Positions 1-6,188 of a stretch of DNA of 7,596 nucleotides are shown piece by piece (the stretch's first letter is position 1; each line of letters starts with the position of its first letter). The position numbers and the translations under genes are program-made. The notes below the pieces were generated by a model. It worked only from the letters and a program-made list of their open reading frames with translations. It made no database searches and had not been told where the DNA came from. Source of the DNA: SVTX01 sp964629615 (GTDB lineage: Bacteria; Bacillota; Clostridia; Oscillospirales; CAG-272). The DNA lies in contig CAZVUD010000052.1 of the NCBI GenBank assembly GCA_964629615.1, positions 1-7,596 of the forward strand. Direction: 5' to 3'.

Positions 1-819
1 TTCACCTATGGGCGTTTCAAGGGAAACAGGGTCCTGCGATATCTTAAGTATTTCTCTTACCTTATCAGCACTCATGCCTATCTTCTCGCCTATTTCCTCA
101 GCTGTAGGCTCACGTCCGAGCTCCTGCAGCATCTGACGGCTGTATCTTGTAACTCTGTGTATGGTCTCGACCATATGGACAGGTATTCTGATAGTTCTCG
201 CCTGATCGGCTATGGCACGCGTGATAGCCTGTCTTATCCACCATGTAGCGTATGTTGAGAACTTATAGCCCTTCTGATAGTCGAACTTGTCAACAGCCTT
301 CATAAGGCCAAGATTTCCTTCCTGAATAAGGTCAAGGAAGAACATGCCGCGTCCAAGATATCTCTTTGCTATACTTACAACAAGACGAAGGTTGGACTCA
401 ACAAGTCGCATCTGCGCTTCCTCGTCGCCGTTTGCCATACGCTCCGCAAGCTCTCTCTCCTCTTCAGAGTCAAGAAGCGGTATACGACCTATCTCCTTTA
501 AGTACTGTCGCACGGGGTCGTCTATTGCAAAGCCCTCCTGCTCAAGCATCTTTTCCATGTTTTCTCCGTTGCCGAATTTGGTAACTTCGTTCTGGATCTC
601 CTCCATTTCGGCGCTTGAGATGTCATTCGGAAGCGGAATATTGTTGTCCTCAAGCGTTTCATAGAGCTTATCAAGGCTGTCTATGTCATAGTCCATCTCC
701 TCAAGTGCCTGATCAAGATCACTGTCGGTGATGCCGCCCTTTTTGCCCTTGGCTATAAGGTCGTCTATCTTATTGACCTTATCGTTTTCCGTCATCTCAT
801 CATTTCTGATATCTGCCAT
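1..819 (-). CDS. rpoD: RNA polymerase primary sigma factor RpoD/SigA, N-terminal 273 residues (3' end outside window)
   Basis: This is the housekeeping sigma-70 factor, which directs RNA polymerase to -35/-10 promoters. A short acidic region 1.1-like segment covers residues 1-65. Region 1.2 follows at about 99-133 and contains DPVRQYLKEIG. Region 2 spans about 134-210, with NLRLVVSIAKRY, DLIQEGNLGLMKAVDKFD and the promoter-melting motif YATWWIRQAI (W193, W194). Region 3 begins with RTIRIPVHMVETI and continues through LGREPTAEEIG. The frame stays open to base 1, ending at ETPIGE, so about 100 residues, including the -35-reading region 4, lie outside the window. The ATG at 819 was chosen because an AAAGGATGG ribosome binding site precedes it; an ATG 14 bases upstream is out of frame. 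It follows dnaG by 125 bases in the same direction, the usual dnaG-rpoD order. Identification is very secure. Strongly conserved regions 1.2 to 3 indicate an intact primary sigma rather than an alternative one. Confidence 0.97.
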   Translation of the reverse strand, partial: MADIRNDEMTENDKVNKIDDLIAKGKKGGITDSDLDQALEEMDYDIDSLDKLYETLEDNNIPLPNDISSAEMEEIQNEVTKFGNGENMEKMLEQEGFAIDDPVRQYLKEIGRIPLLDSEEERELAERMANGDEEAQMRLVESNLRLVVSIAKRYLGRGMFFLDLIQEGNLGLMKAVDKFDYQKGYKFSTYATWWIRQAITRAIADQARTIRIPVHMVETIHRVTRYSRQMLQELGREPTAEEIGEKIGMSADKVREILKISQDPVSLETPIGE

Positions 820-881
820 TCTTTTGTTTCCATCCTTTCAATTTTACGCGTCTGACCTGCAATATGTGTGTGGAATTACCC

Positions 882-890
882 TTTATATCA
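882..890 (-). promoter_or_regulatory. candidate internal promoter for rpoD (extended -10)
   Basis: Read on the minus strand, the dnaG-rpoD spacer contains TGATATAAA, an extended -10 element (TGnTATAAT with one mismatch), about 63 bases before the rpoD start. No good -35 box lies 16-18 bases upstream, as expected if the TG extension compensates. The whole 820-944 spacer is AT-rich and otherwise holds only weak dyads (AAACAA at 911-916 with TTGTTT at 940-945; TGCAAT at 858-863 with ATTGCA at 895-900). Many bacteria give rpoD its own promoter inside the dnaG operon. The assignment here rests on the motif alone. Confidence 0.35.
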
Positions 891-944
891 CTTAATTGCA
901 AGTATTTTCTAAACAAATGATTTATAAATAAATTTTTAATTGTT

Positions 945-2723
945 TTACTTATCTGTCGGCTTGCTTATACCTGCCCTTTTCAGCTCAAGCAATTTCTGTA
1001 TAGCATCCACTCCGCCGTCACCAAGGGTAAGCTTTTTCTGCTCCTTAAGCGCCTCGATGCACTCCAAAAACACCTTCACTCCGTTATCGGTAAGCATCCT
1101 GCGCTTTACATCCATTCCCTGTATGCGCGATATCTCGTCGTGATCAAAGCACTCGTCAAGCAAGGCAAAGGAATAACCGCCGTTTGATTCCAGCTCTGTT
1201 ATCTTTTCAAAAACCCGCCTGTTGAACTGTGTTACAAAATCCTCGCCAGATATTGCATATTTTCCCGAAACAACTCCCTCTCGGTATTCATCATATATCA
1301 GCATAAGTCCAAGCACGGCTTCCTCAGCCGCCACCGCGCGTATATTTTTCGCGGCATCAGGGTTGACTCTGTCACCTATGCCCATCGCGCTAAGCTTGAC
1401 CTCGCGGCTGACAGTGTTTTTGTAGCTGCCGATCTTGCTTCTTCGCATGCGCTCGACGTCGCTTTTAAGACCATCCTTGTTCGTGCCGAGCTTCTGGGAT
1501 ACAGTGTTTATATAAACGTCGCGCTCCACCTCTGACCATATGCCGCTTATATAGTCGCACATCTCAGCTGCCGCCTTGACCTTTTCGTCGGAACGGGATA
1601 TATCATATTTCGCAAAGACCGAATCGCACTTAAATTCAAAGCCCGTCCTGCCTGCATCAAGTATGCGTGCAAATGCGTCGCGCCCGAATTTCTTTATGTA
1701 TTCGTCAGGGTCCTTTGCACCGTTCATGCGCAGTATCCTTACATCAAGCCCCACATCCGAGAGCATAGACACCGCCCTCGTTGCAGCTCTCTGTCCGGCT
1801 TCGTCTGAATCGTAAGCTATAAGCACCTGCTTTGTATATTTCGCCATTATCCTCGCCTGCTCAGATGTAAGAGCAGTTCCGAGCGTGGCAACAGCATTTT
1901 CAAAGCCTGCGGCATGAAGGGCGATAACATCCATATATCCTTCGCAAAGTATCATCCGCTCCGAGCAGGAATGCCGTGCATAATTGAGCGCAAAAAGATT
2001 TCTGCTCTTTTTAAATGCAGGCGTATCGGATGAGTTCAGATATTTGGGCTTCGAATCATCCATCACACGTCCGCCAAACGCCACAACATTGCCCGATGTA
2101 TCGATTATGGGAAATATAACTCTGTTTCTGAAATAGTCGTATGGGCGTCCTGTCTTTTTGCTCTTTCCGCACAAAAATCCAAGCACTGCCTCCTCTTCGG
2201 TAAATCCGCATTTTCTGAGGTGATCAGTAAGCCCTCCGAATGAATCGGGAGCATATCCAAGTCCGAAATGCTTGAGCACCGTCATGGACAGCCCTCTTTT
2301 ACCCATGAAATAATCACGCCCGACCTTGCCGATATTTTCATCCAGCAGACAAGCCCGAAAATACTTTGCCGCCTCAAGGTTCATATCCAGCGTTCTGCGG
2401 CGCTTGCGTGACGCAGAGTCGTCTGTATTTCCGTACTCTATATTTATACCTGCACGGCGCGCCAAAAACTCCACCGCACCTACATATTCAAGGTTTTCGG
2501 ATCTCATGACAAAGCTTATCGCATCTCCGCCTGCTCCGCAACCAAAGCAATAGAATGACTGCGTAGCGGGAAATACGGTAAATGACGGGGTCTTTTCGTT
2601 GTGGAACGGACAAAGTCCGTTGTAATTCGATCCCGCACGTTTTAAATTGACATAAGATGAGATAACATCCACTACATCATTTCTCGCTCTGACGTCATCT
2701 ATGACCTCTTTCGGTATCAGCAC
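945..2723 (-). CDS. dnaG: DNA primase DnaG, full length
   Basis: DnaG makes the short RNA primers used at the replication fork, working with the DnaB helicase. At 592 residues it matches the usual length of about 580-620. The N-terminal zinc-binding domain (CHC2 type) shows C38, H41, C59 and C62 in CPFH and CFGC contexts. The polymerase core has RNRVIFPI at 199-206 and KPKYLNSSDTPAF near 225-237. The TOPRIM metal-binding motifs are EGYMD (E261 to D265), LGTALT at 281-286, DSDEAG (D305, D307) and DPDEYI (D338, D340). Residues 465-565 look like the helicase-binding C-terminal domain. The start is GTG, supported by a near-perfect AAAGGAGG six bases upstream and by the usual IPKEVIDDVRARNDVVDVI opening. 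It lies downstream of two envelope-protein genes and upstream of rpoD, all on the same strand. All expected catalytic motifs are present and no frameshift is seen. Confidence 0.98.
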   Translation of the reverse strand: MLIPKEVIDDVRARNDVVDVISSYVNLKRAGSNYNGLCPFHNEKTPSFTVFPATQSFYCFGCGAGGDAISFVMRSENLEYVGAVEFLARRAGINIEYGNTDDSASRKRRRTLDMNLEAAKYFRACLLDENIGKVGRDYFMGKRGLSMTVLKHFGLGYAPDSFGGLTDHLRKCGFTEEEAVLGFLCGKSKKTGRPYDYFRNRVIFPIIDTSGNVVAFGGRVMDDSKPKYLNSSDTPAFKKSRNLFALNYARHSCSERMILCEGYMDVIALHAAGFENAVATLGTALTSEQARIMAKYTKQVLIAYDSDEAGQRAATRAVSMLSDVGLDVRILRMNGAKDPDEYIKKFGRDAFARILDAGRTGFEFKCDSVFAKYDISRSDEKVKAAAEMCDYISGIWSEVERDVYINTVSQKLGTNKDGLKSDVERMRRSKIGSYKNTVSREVKLSAMGIGDRVNPDAAKNIRAVAAEEAVLGLMLIYDEYREGVVSGKYAISGEDFVTQFNRRVFEKITELESNGGYSFALLDECFDHDEISRIQGMDVKRRMLTDNGVKVFLECIEALKEQKKLTLGDGGVDAIQKLLELKRAGISKPTDK

Positions 2724-2729
2724 AAAACC

Positions 2730-2737
2730 CCTCCTTT
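2730..2737 (-). promoter_or_regulatory. strong ribosome binding site fixing the GTG start of dnaG
   Basis: On the minus strand AAAGGAGG sits six bases before the GTG at 2723. It is the best Shine-Dalgarno match in the window and decides the start, since no in-frame ATG occurs nearby and the first residues (LIPKEVID) match family N-termini. Confidence 0.85.
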
Positions 2738-2765
2738 ACACTTTTATCAAAAAATTCTACCCTAC

Positions 2766-2794
2766 TTTATAATATACGCAATTTTTTTTGAAAA
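2766..2794 (-). promoter_or_regulatory. candidate dnaG promoter
   Basis: On the minus strand a -35-like TTTTCA (2789-2794) and a -10-like TATAAA (2766-2771) are separated by 17 bases. They end about 42 bases before the dnaG start. The region is very AT-rich, so chance matches are likely; an alternative pair (TTGAAG with TATATT) has a poor 20-base spacer. A promoter here would fit the terminator-like hairpin just upstream, letting dnaG-rpoD be transcribed apart from the envelope genes. The rest of the 2724-2895 spacer holds T- and A-tracts and one GAGGGCCCTC palindrome. Confidence 0.4.
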
Positions 2795-2878
2795 TACTTC
2801 AAAAAATCTTAATTTTGTCGTTTTTTTGCCTGCTTTTTATTTGAGAGGGCCCTCGCATCAATATAGTATCCTAAAGCC

Positions 2879-2917
2879 AAAAAAGCAAGAGAGCCTTACG
2901 GCAGATCCGCCGCAAGG
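2879..2917 (-). terminator. terminator-like hairpin overlapping the 3' end of the 323-residue gene
   Basis: On the minus strand a 9-bp stem (2909-2917 paired with 2894-2902, one G-U pair) with a 6-base loop is followed, after about nine bases, by TTTTTT (2879-2884). The stem includes the last codons and the TAA stop of the gene at 2896-3867, so it lies inside coding sequence. The gap between stem and T-tract makes it a weak or partial intrinsic terminator, probably attenuating read-through into dnaG rather than blocking it. Confidence 0.45.
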
Positions 2918-3867
2918 TCCTCTTTTTCTGTATTCTTTGCTTTTGCTTTTACTATCTGATAATTGGTCATCCCAATATCCTGCGCCTTGTCATAAAGATC
3001 CGCTCTGTCATCCGAAAACAAAAACCTAAGTCTGTAAGCCTCCGTAAAATAACGCAGCTCGTCTATCCTGTCAGCAAAGCCTTTTTCCTCGCCCTCCGTC
3101 ATATTTTCAAGGCAAGGCACGCTGTCCGTGTCAAGCGCGATGATATCCGCAACAGTTGCAAGCCGTGAGCATATGTACGCACCGTTGTCCAATGCAAGCA
3201 AGGTGTCATAGCTGACAGCTATTCCTATTCGGCACTCACCGCTCTTTTTCTTTATATCCGATATAAATTTTAAAACAATATCCGTATTGTCCGCATCAAC
3301 ATCTATTCCAAGAAGCATTATCTCATCCACGCCGCACTCTGCCGCCTCACAGATAAGCTCCTTTTCATAAGACCGTAATATTTCGGCAAACGGCTCTGAA
3401 TGAGTCTTAAGAAAAGACTTTATGTACGCAAAGCCGCACATATATCCGCCGCTTTTGTGGATATACTCCACATTTTCGCGAAGGATAAATCCCGTTCCCT
3501 CGTCAAATCCGACCTTATTTGCTATATCCGAAGAATATGCAAGGTCGCCGTCAGGTCCCCTTAATGCGACCGAGACATCCGTGATACCCTCGGATATATA
3601 TCCCGATATATCCTTTCCGAAGGTGTACATATAGGCGCAAACATTCTTTGTGTCGGTCCTTGGCTTTTCAAGCTCATATTTTGGCTCTATATATCCGTCG
3701 TTTTTTTCGTCCTTTGCGTCATCCGCCTTGTTTTTTAATATATTTCCGACTATAACGGAAAGTATAAAGACGAGAGCCACAAATAAAATGACCAGAAGTA
3801 CAGGCAGAGCCGAGCCAAAGCTGTGACGGCTGGCAGATCTTCTGCCCGAGTATCTTCTTTTTCTCAT
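2896..3867 (-). CDS. membrane-anchored protein with barrel-like extracellular domain, function unknown
   Basis: I do not recognise this 323-residue protein with certainty. The N-terminus is strongly basic (residues 1-14, rich in R and K), followed by one hydrophobic segment at about 19-42, giving a single-pass anchor with the bulk outside the cell. A charged linker (45-72) leads to a domain of alternating strands and helices. Examples are ITDVSVALRGPDGDLAYSS near 95-113, GYMCGFAYIKSF at 141-152, CGVDEIMLLGIDVDAD at 178-192, CRIGIAVSYDTLL at 212-224 and ADIIALDTDSV at 240-250. This periodicity, with a helix before each 'DEIMLLGID'-type strand, resembles TIM-barrel proteins such as putative glycoside hydrolases of the DUF4015 kind. 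No catalytic glutamate pair can be assigned by eye. The ATG at 3867 has a GGGGGAG ribosome binding site. The gene starts 53 bases after the foldase gene ends, so co-transcription is likely. Four cysteines or more in the outer domain could form disulfides. Confidence 0.8.
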   Translation of the reverse strand: MRKRRYSGRRSASRHSFGSALPVLLVILFVALVFILSVIVGNILKNKADDAKDEKNDGYIEPKYELEKPRTDTKNVCAYMYTFGKDISGYISEGITDVSVALRGPDGDLAYSSDIANKVGFDEGTGFILRENVEYIHKSGGYMCGFAYIKSFLKTHSEPFAEILRSYEKELICEAAECGVDEIMLLGIDVDADNTDIVLKFISDIKKKSGECRIGIAVSYDTLLALDNGAYICSRLATVADIIALDTDSVPCLENMTEGEEKGFADRIDELRYFTEAYRLRFLFSDDRADLYDKAQDIGMTNYQIVKAKAKNTEKEDLAADLP

Positions 3868-3919
3868 TGTAAGCTCCCCCTTTTGTCATTTCATTTAATG
3901 CTTTGACGCATGCAGATCA

Positions 3920-5074
3920 TTAGTTAAGGTAAAGTATATCAAGTGTGGCGTAATATTCATCAGGCACAAAGTAAAGGTACGATGCGACCTTCGCCTTATA
4001 ATCGTTGTATGCCTTTTCACCGTAATATGAGAGCAGATCGTCCACATGCTTTGATACATAACTTCTCTCCTTAGGCATCCTCATTATAAGAAAATATGCG
4101 TAATCGGTTTCAGCCAAAGCCACATCGTATTCGCCGACAGATCTTGCCGCCTTGTCATATTCGTCGCCAAAAACTCCGTCGGTTATATAAAATCCGTCCG
4201 CGGTAAGAGTGGAATATCCCTGATCGTAGCTGTCATATTTGTCTTTGCCGCCGATGTAGTCGCACATGAGCTCATATCTGTCATTAATGTCCTCTTTCGC
4301 CTGAAGCTCCTTCAAAATGGTATCCATGCCCGACCGGTCCTTTTCCGCATCGTCGCTCTTTGCGTGATATACATGTATGGTCCTGTAAAAATCATCACTG
4401 TCCATGACATACTCTATAAACTCATTAATATTCCTGTCGGAATATTTTATGGCGTCATGTCCGTTCTGCTTCATGCTTTGAAGCGCCATGACATCAAGAT
4501 AATAGCACTTGATCTTAAAGCGGTTAAAGGCATCTGTCAGGTCGTACTTTTCAAGATACTCTTTGTATTTTGTAATATCGCCACCAAAATCCTTGTTTAT
4601 TATCTCGGCTATCTGCGCATCGACATACTTGTTTATTTCTTTTGAATCCTTTTCGATATTCAGCTCGTCGCACACCGTAAGCGTTGCATATATGCCGCAC
4701 AGCTCCTCCATGACCTCTTTTTCGATCATATCTCTGTATTGCTCGGCATTTTTGGGATCGTCAAATATATCCTGACCGTACCTTGTGCGGTATCTGTCCT
4801 TGACCACCTCTGCTACATATCTTAGCTCCTCGTAATTTACTTTATAGCCGTCTATCTTACCGACGGTCTTTGAGTCCTCCTTTGAGCTTTTTATAGGATC
4901 GTACTTTCCCGACGATGTGCCGATAAGGCTGTCATAGCCGCCGAGCAGATATATTACAACGACTGCAATAAAGGAAACAGCCGCTATCAGAATGATAGAT
5001 AGGGCTATCTTCTTCTTTTTAGTCATCTTTTTAGTCGTATTTTTTGCTTTTGAATTATTGTCGCTTTTTTTCAT
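3920..5074 (-). CDS. SurA/PrsA-like extracytoplasmic foldase with a divergent parvulin domain
   Basis: This 384-residue protein looks like an extracytoplasmic chaperone/peptidyl-prolyl isomerase that helps exported proteins fold. A lysine-rich cytoplasmic tail (1-22) precedes one membrane segment (about 23-44). There is no lipobox cysteine after it, so unlike classical PrsA it is probably anchored by the uncleaved helix. Residues 71-205 match a SurA_N-type helical domain, opening with VGKIDGYKVNYEELRY and containing YRDMIEKEVMEELC. Residues 229-335 fit a parvulin-like fold: RTIHVYHAKSD, then a helix (ILKELQAK), a GYSTLTADGF turn, and DYAYFLIMRMP where active parvulins have GYHII. H234 may be the first conserved histidine, but the second is missing, so isomerase activity is doubtful. 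The start at 5074 has a TGAGG ribosome binding site 11 bases upstream. It is the first gene of the minus-strand block and is divergent from hprK. The family call is moderately sure; the enzymatic activity is not. Confidence 0.72.
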   Translation of the reverse strand: MKKSDNNSKAKNTTKKMTKKKKIALSIILIAAVSFIAVVVIYLLGGYDSLIGTSSGKYDPIKSSKEDSKTVGKIDGYKVNYEELRYVAEVVKDRYRTRYGQDIFDDPKNAEQYRDMIEKEVMEELCGIYATLTVCDELNIEKDSKEINKYVDAQIAEIINKDFGGDITKYKEYLEKYDLTDAFNRFKIKCYYLDVMALQSMKQNGHDAIKYSDRNINEFIEYVMDSDDFYRTIHVYHAKSDDAEKDRSGMDTILKELQAKEDINDRYELMCDYIGGKDKYDSYDQGYSTLTADGFYITDGVFGDEYDKAARSVGEYDVALAETDYAYFLIMRMPKERSYVSKHVDDLLSYYGEKAYNDYKAKVASYLYFVPDEYYATLDILYLN

Positions 5075-5109
5075 CTATAAGAAAACCTCATGTAAATACT
5101 TATCAGTTA

Positions 5110-5115
5110 ATTATA
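5110..5115 (-). promoter_or_regulatory. candidate -10 box for the foldase/unknown/dnaG block
   Basis: A perfect TATAAT lies on the minus strand 35 bases before the foldase start. The -35 position shows only weak matches (for example TACATC at a 16-base spacing), so this promoter may need an activator or be weak. An inverted repeat (5113-5138) overlaps the -10 and its spacer. Confidence 0.5.
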
Positions 5116-5138
5116 CATCATGTTTGTGACAGATGTAT
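5113..5138. repeat. inverted repeat ATACATC-N12-GATGTAT, operator-like
   Basis: Two perfect 7-base arms (5113-5119 and 5132-5138) are separated by 12 bases, giving 19 bases between arm centres, close to two helical turns. That places both arms on one DNA face, as for a dimeric regulator. The left arm overlaps the TATAAT of the minus-strand promoter, so binding would be expected to block it. No regulator is known from this window; function is inferred from geometry and position. Confidence 0.4.
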
Positions 5139-5160
5139 GAATTAAGATGATTTTTTTGAG

Positions 5161-5175
5161 AACTTTGCAAAAGTT
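5161..5175. repeat. inverted repeat AACTTT-GCA-AAAGTT upstream of the hprK promoter
   Basis: A perfect 6-3-6 dyad sits just upstream of the hprK -35 box. Part of it (TTGCAAAAGTTT, 5165-5176) recurs with one mismatch as TTGAAAAAGTTT at 5188-5199, a spacing of 23 bases. The A- and T-tracts between them could also act as an UP element or curved DNA. Confidence 0.4.
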
Positions 5176-5187
5176 TTTTAAAACACC

Positions 5188-5202
5188 TTGAAAAAGTTTC
5201 AA
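5188..5202. repeat. inverted repeat TTGAAA-AAG-TTTCAA covering the hprK -35 box
   Basis: A perfect 6-3-6 dyad whose left arm is the -35 hexamer itself. A protein bound here would compete with RNA polymerase. It has the TG...CA ends of a CcpA cre site, but an odd length and no central CG, so it is not a canonical cre. Confidence 0.45.
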
Positions 5203-5215
5203 TTTATGCTATAAT
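5188..5215 (+). promoter_or_regulatory. hprK promoter (-35 TTGAAA, extended -10 TGCTATAAT)
   Basis: TTGAAA (5188-5193) and a perfect TATAAT (5210-5215) are 16 bases apart, and TG at the extended -10 position precedes the hexamer. This is the strongest sigma-A-type promoter in the window. Transcription would begin near 5222, leaving a leader of about 35 bases, too short for a riboswitch. A TAAGGAG ribosome binding site at 5244-5250 lies six bases before the ATG at 5257. Confidence 0.85.
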
Positions 5216-5256
5216 TAATAATAAAGAATATATAAATTACCTGTAAGGAGCATGCT

Positions 5257-6186
5257 ATGGAAGAAATATACAGTATTCCTCTGACAAGAGTTGCAAAGGA
5301 ATTTAATCTGACACCTGTTTTTGTACCTGATAATTATAATGAGATATTAGTGCAGACTCCCGAGGTAATGCGCCCCGGACTTGCATTGGCAGGATTTTAC
5401 GATATCTTTGATGCAGAAAGACTGCACCTTATAGGAAACGCCGAGCATCTTTATCTCAAAGGGCTGTCCGACGATGACAGACAGGCAAAGATAAAAAGAT
5501 TTATAGAGGCGCGTCCCAATGCGGTAATATTCACCTCAGATCTCGAAGTATTTCCCGAGCTTACCGCTGCCGCACGCGAATGCGGCGTTCCCGTATTTAC
5601 ATCTCACGAATCCACAAGTGCGCTTATGGCATCTATCATAGGCTCGCTCAACACATATCTCGCCCCCCGCATCACGCGCCACGGCGTTCTTGTAGAGGTA
5701 TACGGTGAGGGTATACTTTTGCTTGGTGACAGCGGCGTTGGTAAGAGTGAAACTGCAATTGAGCTTGTAAAGCGCGGACACAGACTTATCGCCGACGATG
5801 CTGTTGAAATAAAGCGAGTTTCCTCCAAAACTCTCGTAGGCTCTGCCCCCGAGATAATACGCCACTATGTGGAGCTTCGCGGTATTGGCATCGTGGATGT
5901 ACGCAGACTTTTCGGTATGGGTGCTGTCAAGGAGACCGAAAAAATAGACCTTGTTGTCAATATGGAGCCTTGGATACAGGGTAAGATGTATGACAGACTC
6001 GGCATAGACGATCAGAGCGTGGATATACTCGGCATCAAGGTGCCTGCGCTTACCATTCCCGTGCGCCCGGGTAGAAACCTTGCCATCATCATTGAGATAG
6101 CCGCGATGAACAACCGTCAGAAAAAGATGGGATACAACACCGCAGAGGAATTCAACAAAAAGCTCATGGGACAGCTTGGCTCATAA
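5257..6186 (+). CDS. hprK: HPr kinase/phosphorylase HprK
   Basis: HprK phosphorylates HPr of the sugar phosphotransferase system on Ser46 and also removes that phosphate. In Firmicutes this controls carbon catabolite repression through CcpA. The 309-residue length is typical. The N-terminal domain (1-130) is followed by the kinase domain: RHGVLVEV with H142, the P-loop GDSGVGKS at 157-164, the metal/catalytic acidic pair D180-D181 in LIADDAVEI, and the family signature VELRGIGIVDVRRLFG near 205-220. The C-terminal basic loop is PVRPGRNLAIIIEIAAMN, with R270 and R273. All essential motifs are present, so it should be active. The start has a clear TAAGGAG site and a strong promoter. The next gene begins two bases after the TAA stop, so the two form one transcription unit. 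Isoleucine is mostly encoded by ATA (about 16 of 29 by hand count), like the rest of the core block. Confidence 0.98.
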   Translation: MEEIYSIPLTRVAKEFNLTPVFVPDNYNEILVQTPEVMRPGLALAGFYDIFDAERLHLIGNAEHLYLKGLSDDDRQAKIKRFIEARPNAVIFTSDLEVFPELTAAARECGVPVFTSHESTSALMASIIGSLNTYLAPRITRHGVLVEVYGEGILLLGDSGVGKSETAIELVKRGHRLIADDAVEIKRVSSKTLVGSAPEIIRHYVELRGIGIVDVRRLFGMGAVKETEKIDLVVNMEPWIQGKMYDRLGIDDQSVDILGIKVPALTIPVRPGRNLAIIIEIAAMNNRQKKMGYNTAEEFNKKLMGQLGS

Positions 6187-6188
6187 GC

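Noticed and set aside
344..664. Plus-strand open frame of 106 residues opposite rpoD
   Set aside because: It lies fully antisense to a highly conserved sigma factor, is serine/arginine-rich low-quality sequence and has no ribosome binding site.
831..833. ATG upstream of the chosen rpoD start
   Set aside because: It is 14 bases away and therefore out of frame; it forms part of the ribosome binding site region.
2844..2853. GAGGGCCCTC palindrome in the spacer before dnaG, considered as a terminator or operator
   Set aside because: With no spare loop it leaves at most a 3-bp RNA stem, and a 10-bp palindrome alone is weak evidence for an operator.
4364..4775. Overlapping plus-strand open frames opposite the foldase gene
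   Set aside because: They are complementary shadows of the minus-strand gene; the foldase frame has a start, ribosome binding site and recognisable domain order.
5124..5140. TGTGA resembling half of a CRP/FNR site in the divergent spacer
   Set aside because: The second half-site (TCACA) is missing at the required spacing.
5216..5256. Possible riboswitch or leader regulation of hprK
   Set aside because: The leader predicted from the promoter is only about 35 bases and shows no stable structure.
5536..5865. Minus-strand open frame of 109 residues inside hprK
   Set aside because: It is antisense to the kinase domain, whose P-loop and signature fix the coding strand; no family features are visible.
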